Below, piece by piece: positions 21,291 through 34,939 of a stretch of DNA of 64,000 nucleotides (positions are counted from its first letter, which is position 1; each line of letters starts with the position of its first letter). The notes beneath the pieces were generated by a model that was given only the letters and a program-made list of their open reading frames with translations, did no database searches and had not been told where the DNA came from. This DNA is from Ziziphus jujuba (taxonomy: Eukaryota; Streptophyta; Magnoliopsida; Rosales; Rhamnaceae): contig NC_083388.1 in NCBI RefSeq assembly GCF_031755915.1, positions 13,714,501 to 13,778,500 on the forward strand. The letters are read 5' to 3'. Made by a program: the position numbers and the translations under genes.

Positions 21291-24200
21291 AGAAAGATTT
21301 AATTTCATACATCTTTCTTCAAATTTAATTTAAATACAAATTAATTTTTATAGTTTCAAAAATATTATCAATTTCTTTTTAAATTTTAAAAAGTTATTAT
21401 TTTCTCTTTTAATTGTTTCATTCATATTTTTTAAAATAATATTATTTATATATTTTTAAAAGTGCTAATTGTAATTTTCACAACTTAAAAATTTAAATTA
21501 TAATTATTGTAAATTTTAAGAGTTTAAATGTTATATTCTCTTAAAAGAAACCAACAGTTTATATACTTCGATCATAGTTTTATAAAGCATGCAGTTAGTG
21601 GCAATCATCTAATGAGACTCATGAAACTTGATATGCTTAAAATGCTTCATGTTATTTATCAGAAAAAAAAAATGCTCTGTGTTTGTTTGGATGAGTAATT
21701 AAAATGCTTCATATTATTACAATTCGAAGCTGTTAAATCTTTTTTGGTCCCCACATGCACGTTAATAACAATAAAAATAACCTTCTTGATTTTGAAGCCA
21801 CTACATAAAAGACAAACCCACCTTGGGTTCGATATATGCGGCATAAAACGACACAATTTAATCGATTGCAACAAGATTCATCATCAACCCCAAAATATTT
21901 GCAAAAAGTTTTCTTACAGATTATGTCCAATTTTAGTCATGCTGGAGTTCGAATGCCAAAACAAATTATAGCCTGGGTTTCAACGGGTTGTTTCCTTCGA
22001 AAACTATGGTAGACTACTTTTTCTTTAATCAACTGCTGTACCGGAGATGCGTAAGACTTTGCTGATTCTCAAACTTAGAAAAACAAATTTATATTATTTA
22101 ATTTATTATAGTTACAGCACCATACCCTCTTACTAAACAATCAAACTTTACCGATCAGCAAAATAAATAAATAAATAAACCATCAAACCTTTTTTCTTTT
22201 TTTTGGATAATAAACAATTAAACTTTATATATAAGCAATACCACTTATATATAAATTTTTTGAGTGGGACTACTACATAATTAATTTTCATATTTGAACA
22301 ATTATATATATAATAAATTTCATTATACATAAGTAGCATTATTTTTCGTTTAGGAATATATATATATATATAATTAATTCACATAACTTTAATTTTGTGT
22401 GCATATAAATATATTCTAATTTGCTGCTACATTTTTCCTTCTTATGATATGCTGCTCAATTTATAAGATTTTAATTTTATTAAACTGAATATATTACTAC
22501 ATGCACCGACATGTGTATTAACTTTAATTTACCATGGTGTGTCAATCAGTTAATCATTGACGGAGATGGCATATATATATATATATATATAATCATATTT
22601 ACATCAGAAGAATTTGATAATTTTAAGAGAAAAATTTTTTTGTTAGTTATTAGATCATCTTAAAGTTAAAATTTAAAATTTTAAAAATTATCAAATATGA
22701 ATTCAATAACATATTAAAATTCTATCTAAAAAAAATTAACTATATAGGAATTCAATGATTTGATAAATATAATTTTAAATTTAAACCATTAATACGATCT
22801 AAAAGCTAAAAAAAATAAAATTATATTAATTTTAAAATTAAGTACCTAATTTGAACATGACCATAATTAAAAGAAACTCAAACGAATAACTACTATAATT
22901 ATAATTGGCAAATAAATTTATACCATAGAATATATTGACATAATATAGATACGTATTCCAGCAATATATATATATATATATATGCAATTAAAAATTATCC
23001 TATTAGGATGCAGTGATAATTTTCTTATTAGAATCTCACTTATGTGCGATTAGGATTATTTAAAGAGTTAGCATTTAAAATATAAGTAGGGTTTAAATAA
23101 TACTTAGATAAGATTCACTTTAATATTTTAGAATTTTAATATGTTGTCAAACACATATATTTATTAAAATATCTTTAAATTTCAATATTTAAATTATAAA
23201 TAAATAAATAAATTTAACTTTTAAAATAATTTAAAAGCAAATATTAATAGTTCTGATAGAAGAATCATCAAAATATGTTAATAGAAAACTAACTAACTAT
23301 ATATTAGCAAAAAGAATAAAATAAAATAAAAAACTAACTATATATATATGTATATGTATGTAATAATACTCCAACCATCCGTAAGTCATATAATAGGGAA
23401 AATTTATAGTTAGTTAAACCAGTGGAGTATTATTAATTGATAGAATAATAGAGAAAGCCAGTATAAACCCCATCACACGGATTGCGATAATTTTATGTTT
23501 TTTTTTTATTTTTTATTTTTTATTTTTTATTTTTATTTTTTTATCTCAACTTATATCCGATAAATTATAAAATTCCACCTCACTCAAAAGCCATTACTTT
23601 TTATCTTAGTAGTTTCTTTTTTTTTTTTTTAATCTCCTTTAAAATGATGTGCTATTCAATGATTCGTAGTTTCTTTTTTTCATCTCCTTTAAAATTATGT
23701 GTTATTGTATCATTGAATAGATAAGATAGAAGATATTAAAATGGAATGGACATTTAGATCCTGACACATACATATTGATCCTCTCACTGGTAGAAGTATA
23801 ACCACATTTAGGCCATCGGCCCTCCAAAGTTTGGGCAGTTTTATTTATTATTTATTTTATTTATTTTAAACTTTTTATTATTATTATTTTTACTTTTTAC
23901 TTTATGGGTAAAGGTTAAATTCATTCTATACAGTTCCTTTTACAAACATAGTCTCCTTCAATATAGCCTAGTAATAAAATCCACTCTTTCTCTTGATAGA
24001 GAACCTAGTTTAAATCGTCTAATATCAAAGTAAAGAATTCTATAAATAATAAAATATCAAATACTAAACAAATTATTTCTTATTCCAAATTAGAAGTTTT
24101 AAATTTTCAATAAAATTAATTTTGCTATTGTTTACTATTAATTATAATTATGTATGATAACTTTCGCAAAATTCAATTATCTTCTTTTATTTGTGTTATA

Positions 24201-27200
24201 AAACTATAATGACAGTTGCTAAATTTATCCGGAGCCTTGAAGTAGTTTCATAACTAATTTGTGCATTTCACGTTGTTAAGTTCTTTTAGTTCACTCCTTC
24301 AAAAAAATAAGTCCTTTTAGTTTATAGTATCATAACACAGTTCTTTGAGAAATAGCGTAGTGGAAATTAAGTCTATTTTTTCGCTTTCATCTATAATAAA
24401 ATTAATAATGGCTTTGTATTCGTAAGTTTTAGTCTACTAGTAAAATCACTAATAATACACCTTCTGGTCTACATTTAAACCTTTATCCCTTTCTATTAAG
24501 TTTTGGTTAAAAAATAAATAAATAAAAACACTTAATAATGGATTCCTAGCTATTAATTAACTATATATCCATGATATGCAATGCCCTGCCTTTGGCATCC
24601 TCCAAAATGTGTGACATTTTTTGTTCAAACTTTCAAAAAGCTCATCTATTTTAGGATTGTTTTTATCGGAGCACATTTAACTATTTAAAATCTACTGTTT
24701 CAAAAAAAATTTGGTTATTAAAAAAGTATATATTTTTACATTTTAACTATTATTATTCCATACTCAAGCGATATGGGATTAGATACTAAATAGCTTACCG
24801 GTACTTCACACACACACACACACACACACCCACTTATTTAATTGATGCAATTAAAGTCAATTGAAATTTGAATTCAATTTTGGCGTTAAATAATAATCCA
24901 TCACCTTAAAATCTTCAAGAATAAAATATTTAACCCTAAATAACATTTTAGTCTTATTCAACCCTCCAATCTCTTTAATAAATCATCAATATTTATTATC
25001 ATTATTTAATAATAATAATAAATATTGGAGAAACTAGGTTGTCCAAACATTTTCATAAATTTATGGTTTTTGATTTTTGTCTATTATTATATAATTTGCT
25101 TAATTAAAATATTTGTTAATCTCAATGCTAATTAAAATAAAATATGCATCTTAAATAATTATAAACTTTTAAAACAAACAAATAAAAAATCATTTCAGAG
25201 TTTTTTATTTTTTATTTGGTGTTTGTGTTTTTTTCCTTTTTTATTTATTTATTTTTCTCTCTAATAGAAGTTAATTGAGATGGAAAATTTAAAAACTAGA
25301 AATTACCAATGCATACCGAATAACACCTAAAAAAACAAGATTCATGATTACATTTTTTTTTTCCCACAAAAATGGAATGATGATGATTTAGGAACAGTTG
25401 AGACATCATGCAGTACTGATGAGACGTTGATCACCCAACAAAAATTTACTTCGCCTACTATTTCTTTTAATCAATCTTTGGTACTTAAGTAATCACAACT
25501 TGGTATCCAGGATAAAATAATAGCAGATATCCATATGTTATCACGGGAACTAACTTAAAAAAGTTAAAAAGTTATTCTTAAGTAGTGGGGTTAGAGATAA
25601 CAAACAGCTAGGGAAAAAAAATTAATATTTCTAGTACCGTAATTCTCAAAAGTAGCTCGGACATTGGATAAATGAAAAGTTGATATGCTTTTAATAAACT
25701 CTGAAAGGAAATTAATAAAACTTCGTCAATTATGATGTGGCATGCATATACAATTATAGATTTAAAAAGAAGTTAGAGGGTAGAGGACAACAAAGCCACT
25801 TGTGCTGAAAATGAAAGTTTTCAATGCAGCAAAAAATGCCGGTACTTTTGTTATTGTTGTCTTTTTCATGTCTTTGGGCCGATAGTTATTTGTGTTTCCC
25901 ATATGCTTTGCTCGGCAAAAACTATGTAATTATGAAAGGGATACAAACTAAGAAAAGCATCTTTACATAAATGCAACACCAGATTCTACAAACCATATAC
26001 ATAATCCACTGAGCAACCGTCATGCATGACATATCTTGAAAGATTTTTTTTTCGTACATAAAAATTCGAATCTGATAATACATTTAAGAACTACCTACAT
26101 AACTTCAACAGGACCTAATTTTTTACCATTCAACTCAAAACAGCCAATTAGGAGGACCATTTTTTGAAAATAGAGTTGATTACATTTTAATATTATCAAA
26201 TTTAAAAAAGTTCCACTTCACCTTTTAAATTTAAAATATTGTAATTTAGGTTATTAAATCTCTACTTATTTCATTTTTGTTCAATTGAAATTTTATTTGC
26301 TAATGGTGATTAAATGCTCTATTTCACATTTACCGATATTAAAATGCAATCTCATCAAATTTTTTGAAATTTAGAACATTTAGGTTGTGCATTTATTTTT
26401 TTATTTTTTTTCTCCTTAAATCGTAGAAGACATAATCATTTTAGATCTAAATAGACCTTATTAATGGTTATGTCTTGGTAGGTTTTTTTGTTTTTTTAAC
26501 ATTTATAAGTGATATTAACAATGAATTTTAACGAAATAAATATAATTATCTTTAATTAAGAAAAGTTCTAATATTTATAAATGGTTTCTGGAATCGAGTC
26601 TCGAACCTGTTCAACCATTCCCAGGACTATTCAAGCGATCTAATGTCCCAGGCCAATTCAGTTGTTCTCGAATCCTGGGCTCATTCAGCCACATTGAAGA
26701 CAAAGTTGAAATATATTGTTTCTTATTAAGATAATTTTGAAAATTTAATTCAAAACAAAAAAATAATAAAAAAATAAGACATTTTAAATACGATATAAGC
26801 TATAAAATTTGTCTTCTTTCAACTAAGACATAAATATCTAGAATTAAGTCTTAAGTTGGGAACAAGTAAAAAAGCAAAAAGAAACCAAAATGTCTTAATG
26901 AATTAAGATAAGTCCATTTTAAGATATATGTGAGAAAAACAAACAACACATTCTTAATCTTAATTTATTTGTAATTTAGTCTTTCTAGTTTAAAAAATTT
27001 AGCAATTAATTAACAGTACTTACTGCTCTAGTACATATGAATTATATTATAAATAATTAAAATGTAATATGATCCAATTTGTTGTACTTTTAAAACCTTT
27101 AGATTTAACTTATTTGCAATATAACCTTTAATTTTAGAAATTTTCATTCTAATATCCTCTGTAACCATTAACGGCCCATAGATATATATATATATATATG

Positions 27201-28748
27201 TATGTATATATATAAAAAAAAAAATCAAATTGGATTCAAATGTAATCCATCGAAGGGTTAATAACATTTTCATATTCCTAAATTGTAAAATTTTACAATT
27301 TAAATCCTCAACTTTTAATAATAATGATTTAAATTTTTAATTTTTAAATTTGTTGAAAATTAATTAAATTTTTAGTTTTAACCAAATAAATTTATAACAG
27401 TTCTACTTATTTCTTATTAATCAACACTCAAATTACTTTTCTTACATATTTTATTACAAATTTTCTGATAGAACCACTACTAAGTTTTCCTTGGTTAAAA
27501 ATTGAAATTGAATCGATCAATCAATTTTTGAAAATTGGAAACCTAAATTACAAAACTATATAAATTAAAAGTATCAAAGTATAATTAATCTTAAATTGAA
27601 ATTTATAGGTCTAAATAACATCTTAAAGCTTGAAAATGCAATTTATTATAATTAAAGATATTAGTACAATTAACCCTTGAAATTATGTAAACAAAAAAAA
27701 ATAATAATAAATAATGTGCATCTACTTGAAGAAAATACAATGAATGTAAAAGTTTGATAGTGTTCGCATCACCACCACGTATGATAACAATAATTTAATA
27801 AGCAATTCAACACCAACCTACAGAAGCAGTTGGATTTTGTGTCAATAAGCTTCAGGTATGACCAATGACAGAGACAAAATAAATAACAAAAAACTCAGAA
27901 GAATCCAATGGAGTTCTATTCTTGCTGCATGCTGTCAAATTATAAATAAAAATTGACAAAATGATTTAAGAATAACATTAATTAAATAATTGATGCACGC
28001 AGTCCAACCCCCAACCGCTTGGAATATCGGAGCTTAGTAAGCATTTTGCGATTTAATCAGCTAACTCTTATACTACAGTTAATTGCTCCATATAAATTAT
28101 CTTTTAAGTAAGTTGAAATATTATCTCATCTTGATTAATATCTATGAGCCAAGTTCAAAGGGGTCTGTTTCATCAATTCAACCTTTTAAAGCTGATTGAA
28201 AATAAAATTCCTATGTATCATTTTATATGGTGTATATTTCTCTTCATAATTTCTTTATAAAGTCCTAATAATATCAAAACTATATACATAGAATATGTAA
28301 TTTACTTTTTATGGTGTATGATATTGATGTAGCATAATATCAAAGGAAAGTAATGCAATTTTTAATTACTTTTTTTAAAAAAATTTAACATTATTTACAC
28401 ATATCCCAACTTAATAAATTTTCATTAGATATTCACTTTCCTCTTGAGATTTTTGGTATTAAAATATAAAAATAAAAATAAAAACTATAAATTAATATTG
28501 TCATATATTTACTGATTTTATTCATAAATAACCAACTATAGGATGAACTAAGTAGCATACTAGATTATAACTATATATATGTATATAGAAAATTTCATTT
28601 GAACCACTTCAGTTTTGTTTTAATTATAATTATAAAATTGAGAATATTTAAATAAAATTTACCTATGTATATATATATATATATATCAGTTTTTTATTTT
28701 AATTAATTATGTGGAACAGTGACATAATCTGAATGAAAAATGCACCAC
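21291..28748. other. AT-rich intergenic spacer upstream of the NAC gene
   Basis: No gene was found on either strand in ~7.4 kb. It holds simple repeats: TA runs near 22350, 22573, 22965 and 27183, a CA run near 24808, and a T-rich (TTTTTTA)n tract at 23497-23542. There is a short imperfect tandem duplication near 23610-23720 (TAGTTTCTTTTTTT...ATCTCCTTTAAAAT). The remaining open frames are short and look random. Confidence 0.6.
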
Positions 28749-28760
28749 ATATATATAATG
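28749..28760 (+). promoter_or_regulatory. Putative TATA box of the NAC gene
   Basis: ATATATATAATG lies about 80-90 bp before the ATG at 28839, a plausible distance for a short 5' UTR. TA-rich runs are common nearby, so the call is tentative. Confidence 0.4.
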
Positions 28761-28838
28761 CCTCCATAGAATGCTATCATATTTACAACTGGGTAATTTG
28801 ATTGGTTCTATCGCTTCCTCATCTGTTTTCTGTCTTCC

Positions 28839-31049
28839 ATGGAGGAAGAGTTAAGTTCTGTTTTCAAATTTCCTGCCGGCTTCAGGTTCCATCCATCTGA
28901 TGAAGAACTCATCGTTTATTACTTGCAAAACAAAGTCACTTCACGACCACTACCAGCATCCGTGATTGCCGAAATTGATCTCTATAGATATAATCCATGG
29001 GAGCTACCCAGTTTGTCCAGTTTGTTACTGCATAGCATTCATTCATTTCATCCACATAGAATTATCTTTTACATTGAAAACTGCTGTAACTTAATTAATT
29101 TTCACTGTTACAGATAAGGCTTTGTTTGGAGAAGATGAATGGTACTTCTTTAGCCCCAGGGATCGAAAATATCCCAATGGAGTCAGACCGAACAGAGCCG
29201 CAGGATTAGGTTATTGGAAAGCCACTGGAATTGACAAGCCAATTCTCACTTCTTCAGGTGCAAAGCCAATAGGAGTAAAGAAAGCTCTCGTCTTCTACAT
29301 TGGTCGGCCACCAAAAGGAGAAAAGACAGATTGGATGATGGACGAATACAGACTCCCCGACTCATCAATTAAACCCTCAAGGTTCAAAGGGTCTATGAGA
29401 GTAAGTATAAATAGAAAAGGAAGCATGCCAGATGCAATAGAAACTAAGTTTCATTTTCAATCGAAGTGTATATTTACATGATTAATTACAGATGATATGC
29501 AAGGCCATGGAGGAGGAAAACTACTGGAAAATTGACACAAACAATCCTAGTTTGATATTGGGATCAGGATAGTCATGCCAGAACCTAATATATAATGGCC
29601 TAAGCTTAGAGCCTTTAATCCATTCGCTCACTGGCTTTGTCCCATTTCTAGGATTATTATTCTGCTGATGTGTGCTTGCTCAAGATGCTTATAAACATCT
29701 TTCTGGTCCAGTCTGTATTCCTTCAGCCGAGCTAACATCATTATTTATTGTCCATGTAGATTACATGACTGGATTAGATTGAATTATTTGAATCTGGTCC
29801 AATCAAATTAGTTAATTAAATTTAAAATAATCCAATTTCATTAGATCAAATTTAAAATAGTCTAATCGAACACAAACTAGCTTCGCATTTCAAACAGGTC
29901 CTAAGCTTAGATGCTTGAGGATTGGATTTGACAATTCTAAACTTGATTCAATAAAAGTTTTAAACTAGTCCATTCCACTCCCGTACAGTTTAACATCATA
30001 AACAGACCCTTGGCTGCCGCCTGGGAATAACCTAAGACAATGTTCAATGAATGATCATCTCGTTAACAAGAAAGCAAGAAGGTCTACAATTGGGCTGCTT
30101 TCCTCTCCTTTAGGCCTAATAGTTGTGTCCCAGTTAGGTCTCTAGTACATTTAATATATTAATTCATCATATTTTATCTATGTATATATATATATATATA
30201 TATTGAACTAGCCGGATTTAGTAAAGCAAAGAAGGATGAAAAAGTTACAAGTCTATTTGGTGCAACAACTGTCAACAGTTTTGGCAATCTGTCTTGCAAT
30301 TTCCTATGCACACACACGTATTAAGGCACACGGCTAGGTTCATAAACTGTTAGCTGTCAGATAGCATATATAGAAAAGATCTCACAGTAAGTCATACGAT
30401 TCTTTGCTTCATCTTGGATTATAGTAATTTTTATTTTCTCTCTTGCTTTATTTATCCTTTATTTTCATGTTGACGTGCAATTTATGCATAAAAGACTTTG
30501 ATGAAATTCAATATTTCATGAAAAAAGAAATGCTTCTCGTTGTCACAGCTGGATGATTGGGTACTATGTCGGGTTCGATACAAAGGCAATATGTCAAAGA
30601 ACACATGTGCAGTTCAGGACAGCCATAGCGCTGAATCTGTAAGTTGCATGCCAAAAGTTGAGCAACGCTCTACATGTTCAAACTATGAGATGATCACTGA
30701 CTGTTTATACAAAGACTGCCCACTACTAGCTTATATACTTGCCGGTCAAGCTCCACATCCTGCCAAGACGATTTCAAATGTAAGCATGGACAATTATTCC
30801 AACTTATCTAAAAGGAAAAGTTATGAAGAAACTAAAACTGAAAACCTTCACTCATTCTACAATAATCTAGACGGCAGGAACAAATATGAGGATTTTCTAC
30901 ATAGCAAGATAATGGCCACCGAGAGTGTCAATGGTTACATCGGAAACCAGTTTTGCAATGAGATACTTAATGTTATCCCAATGAATTCCAGTATCAAATT
31001 TCAGGAGCTTAAAGAATTGGCCTTGACAGATACAGGTAGGTACTTTTAG
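28839..31049 (+). CDS. NAC-domain transcription factor (NAP-like), three exons
   Basis: Predicted exons are 28839-29010, 29114-29400 and 30549-31049, with GT-AG introns of 103 and 1148 bp, giving 319 residues. The NAC DNA-binding and dimerisation domain spans about residues 12-162. Its five blocks are visible: [44 protein letters not shown] with [12 protein letters not shown] (92-101), [20 protein letters not shown] with MDEYRL, and DDWVLCRV (155-162). NAC proteins bind CACG-core promoter sites in the nucleus. The intron positions (after WELP and after GSMR) are the classic NAC ones. The C-terminal ~155 residues form a poorly conserved acidic and Ser/Asn-rich tail expected to activate transcription. 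The domain resembles the NAP/NAC2-like group that controls senescence and stress, but I cannot name the orthologue. Slightly unusual residues are WKATGI for WKATGT, FYIGRPP for FYKGRPP and MDEYRL for MHEYRL. Confidence 0.92.
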
Positions 31050-32713
31050 CGATGAGATAGTACAGAAACGAAGCAGTGTGTTCGTTCTAGCTAAGTCTTC
31101 TATCTAGAGAATGGTATTTTGGTTGCGTGTATATGCGTGTATATATTTGTGACCATGCAAATAATGTCAAAAAATATTATTAAAAACTTCTTGCTGCATA
31201 ACTGACGTACCATGAAAAGAAGAAACAAAATTCTTACACGAATTGTCTTTTCCTCGATAAACAGTTTCAAGTATGTTACATCCAACAAAAAGGAAAAAAA
31301 AAAAAAAAAAAGGTTTCAAGTATGCAAAGTAAAATTAAATTATACTTCAGTTATGACATTCGCAATATTTTTATAGAAATTCATATGGCTTTCCTCTATG
31401 TACATCTACCCTTCATGTATGAGGCAATGTCCAAGTAGATGTCAATAAAAAGAAAAAATGATTAAAAATGATACTAGAATACGACAATAACTGTCTTCAG
31501 AGAGCAATAGGGGATTCATTATTTTTTTAGTAGGTAGACAGTTTTATTCAATGGAAAATAAAAAAAGGTATAAATTACAACTAACAAGTACAAAGAGAAC
31601 AAAGCTCTCAAGATTGAAATGTTTTATGAGATAAGTTCCACATTCAAGTCTCATTCACAGGAGTATATTTTTTGCCAATGAACTCTCAGTTTAGCATCGT
31701 TGACTCTTTTGAAAATAATCAGACAAAAGTAATATGCTGTTAAAGTCTTCTTTTCCTTTCCCTTGGAATGCAATAAAGAGGCCAAGCCTCATTTTGACTT
31801 TGAAGAGCATTAAGAAATCACAAATTGAAGATGCTGGAAAGATGCAAATGAAGCCCTCACATAATGGAAGAATATAATACCAGAGAAGTAATAATTCAAT
31901 AAGCTTTAGCAGAAGTCTTTCCACGTAAATTCATTTCAGTGCACTGCAACATAAAAAAGACCTGCAATTAAAGTCTGAGAAAAATAATTGAAAACAGAGT
32001 TCAACAGAATAGAAAGAAAAGCGAAAAAGGAATTTAGAACAGGAAACAACTATATCATAAGAAGAAGAATTTAACCAACATCAAACAAGAATAACTTGTT
32101 CTCATGCAGGAACTTCTTACAGATAAAATGCAAACACAAACATTAAGAAGAACAAAATGATAATATATAAATGAAAAGAAAGAAAAGGAAGCCAAGCAGA
32201 GTAGAAGTATTGAAATGGAAAAGAATCCCAACAACTTTTGATTAGTTTTGATTCATACAAAAAAGTTCCAAGGAGAAGTTCAGCTTTTCACAGTACTCGC
32301 AACACACACATAGAGCGTTGACATTCTGTTCACCATCGCCTTATTACTACATATGTTCTTCCAAAAGCCTTGACATTTTGTTCCAATTATCATGTGAAAC
32401 AGAAAGCATAACAGAACCATTGGGCAATCACGACCACATTTTCCTAGTTTTTATATAGTATAAGGTTGGGTACCAGAAAGCAATTAGTGCCTTGGCACTT
32501 TATATTCATTTTCATTGTTGCAATTTCAGACGGTTAACTGTAGGCAAAAATTACCCCAATTAAATATTTTATTAAAGATTTGATCATTGGCCTTCTGTTA
32601 ATTCAAGCAACATTCATGAATTCAAGAAAAACAGTAAACATAAGATCAATGCCAAGCTATAGATATGCATTTTAAAAGATGATTTTAATCTAGAAAAACT
32701 GAGAGAGATGTGC
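31050..32713. other. Spacer between two convergent genes
   Basis: It holds the 3' UTRs of the NAC gene (+) and the SYP7 gene (-). A long A run lies at about 31292-31310. No coding sequence is recognised. Short TATA-free, AT-rich DNA fills the rest. Confidence 0.5.
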
Positions 32714-34490
32714 TTACTTGTATAGGTAGGAAGCAATTCCCAGAATTACACACAGCAGAATGATGTCAATGCAGAAATTTCTACTGGACCTCACCTGGAA
32801 GAAAACCAAAGAAGATCTTTTATTGAAACCTTGCAGTGTAATCACCAAATAAAACTATAGAATGCACCTTGGTAGACTATATAATCAGAAATTTAATTGA
32901 TCTTTAAGATCAGTTACCCTGTTAATAGTTTCCTTGAGCCTAACATTGGTATTTTTAAGATCAGCTGTTGCCCTGTCCACCTAGATAAGCACCAGAAAAA
33001 ATCATCAATATTTTCAACATTATTAGTCTCCATTACGAGACTTAGAATTGGCTGTGATTAAGGGAACCACTTCTAACCTTCGTATCAATATCATCCATCA
33101 ATGGCACTTGCCTATCCAATTCCTGAAAACATAGAAACCGATTATGAATCTCTGATTTATTTGATAGCATAACTATAACGACCTTTAGATGCCACAACCA
33201 ACCTCATTCATATCATGGGCCAAATTTTTCAGTGTATCCAGTCCTTCTGATATGATATCAAGACCTTGTTCCTGTGAAAATGTACAATTGAATCAAATAA
33301 ACTATAAAGCTATTGGGTCCTAAAAGCAATACCTTATCAAATTACTTTCCTTTCACCCCTCCCGTTTACCAAACAAATACAGAGGCAAATGAATGAACCA
33401 GGAATCTTACATGCCTGTTTCATTTTCCTAATTTCGTACTCCTGCTTGAATTTGCTTGATTCTTCAGTTTGTTGGAAAAAATCACTATCAAAGTTTCCAT
33501 CTGAGGTTTGTAACGAAGCAAATTACCATTAACAATCGACTAAGCCTCCCAGAACCATACGAGTTATAAAAGGGCCTAAAAAACACCTGATGAATCAAAC
33601 TTTATATTTTTATGAGAAGATGAAAATGCCCATCCCCCAGTTTCTTTGGCTGCATTCATAGTCCCATCTGGTATGGCTTGAATCCTCTCTGGTAATGCAA
33701 GAACCAGATCATTACGAATTTCAAGCTCTTCTTTCGAGATCCCTTTGACCTGGTATTTGATGGATAAAATTAGAAACTCAATTTCAAATCTTTGCATTTA
33801 TTTCTCTGGCGGATATCAAATTTGGCCAATATGTGAACTAATGAAATATAACATTAACCATAAACAACTCAAAAAGAATCCAGATTGTAGAAAATTTAAT
33901 AAATGATCTCACTTTCTTCTGAGCCAATTTTTTAAGCTTTGGAACTTCGTCCATCAATCGAGCTTTAGTCCGACGAACCTCTGCATTCATTGCAACAGCA
34001 GAAGCTCTATTTGTTTCTGTTGAAGCCAATTCCGCTTTCTGCAAAATTTTAACCAGACTTGTGATATGATGGTTAAGATAATCAAGGAAACTGGTAACAA
34101 AACCTCGCCACAAATTCCTTAACAACGGGGACAAAAATTAAGAAGTTGTGTAATGTGCCAATAACTTTGAACCAAAAAAAAAAAAAAAAGAAAAAAAAGA
34201 AAATCAGATATTGAAAACTTTAGGAAATTAAAAAATTGGTAAGCATTTCAGGAGAGCAGCATTTTCGTCCCCTCCCTGAAAACAGATGAAAAGGGGGAGG
34301 GGGGGAAAAAAAAAAAAAAAAAGAAGGAACGAACTCGAATAGTGGCATTGATTTCATTTTCAATGGCATGAAAGATTTGAGCAAAGGAATCATTGACATA
34401 GGCATTGAGCTCGCGCTGCTTCTCGATATCGTACTTGTCGTACTTCTTGCATACGGCATCGACTCGGAAACGGATATCAATGACGCTCAT
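32714..34490 (-). CDS. SYP71: SYP7-family syntaxin (plant Qc-SNARE), eight exons
   Basis: Predicted exons in transcription order are 34490-34335, 34038-33913, 33749-33587, 33500-33415, 33271-33203, 33122-33078, 32980-32918 and 32794-32714, joining in frame to 262 residues (SYP71 family about 266). The start MSVIDIRFRVDAVCKKYDKY is the SYP7 signature. A helical N-terminal region follows (RRTKARLMDEVPKL, RNDLVLALPERI, IKFDSSDGNFDSDFF). The Qc-SNARE helix runs about residues 178-236 with the central glutamine at Q205 (LDRQVPL). A single C-terminal membrane anchor lies at about 243-261 (FCIDIILLCVILGIASYLY). Such plant-specific SNAREs act in fusion at the ER, plasma membrane and cell plate. SYP71, SYP72 and SYP73 cannot be told apart here. 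Intron 4 seems to use a GC donor (CAG|GCATGT). Confidence 0.92.
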
Positions 34491-34880
34491 TTTTCCTCTA
34501 CTTTTTTCTCGGAAAATAGATCAGGAAAATTATCAGAGAAAAATATAAAGGATGATGGCCAGAGAAGGTGGTGGTGAAAGAGAAAAATCGCTTCTCTCTG
34601 CCTTCCTGGCATGTTTCTGGCTTCTCTATCTAACTTTTTGGACGCCGGTGAGGAGAAACGAGAGGTGGAGCGGAAACAGCGGTTCGTGACTATTTGTCCA
34701 TCCATGTTTCTTTTATGTTTCTTACTTTTATTATTATTACTATTATCAAACAGTAACAGTTTATTACCAAAGGAGAAAAAATCTAGTTGTTTGAGGATTA
34801 TTATTTTTTTGGGATCAATTTACACATTGACCACAAAATGGGCATTGTTTTGCGCTAAAATCGTAGCCTTTACAAACTCA
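34491..34880 (-). other. 5' flank of the SYP7 gene
   Basis: This is the region upstream of the SYP7 start on the minus strand and probably holds its 5' UTR and promoter. The open frames here on both strands are low-complexity and show no recognisable protein. Confidence 0.4.
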
Positions 34881-34939
34881 TAAAATCTCTAATTCATACT
34901 TTACTGCCATCGATGCAATATGCTCCTTGTGCACGTTAC

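Noticed and set aside
27028..27273. 81-codon minus-strand open frame rich in I/Y
   Set aside because: It is generated by a TA/TG microsatellite near 27183 and shows no protein similarity.
31500..31640. Possible inverted LINE 3' end (AATAAAAC and A/T-rich tail)
   Set aside because: Too short, and no coding part is adjacent. It could equally be ordinary 3' UTR or spacer DNA.
34220..34883. Open frames of 70-90 codons around the SYP7 start on both strands
   Set aside because: They are low-complexity antisense or shifted frames of exon 1 and homopolymer tracts, and no family is recognisable.
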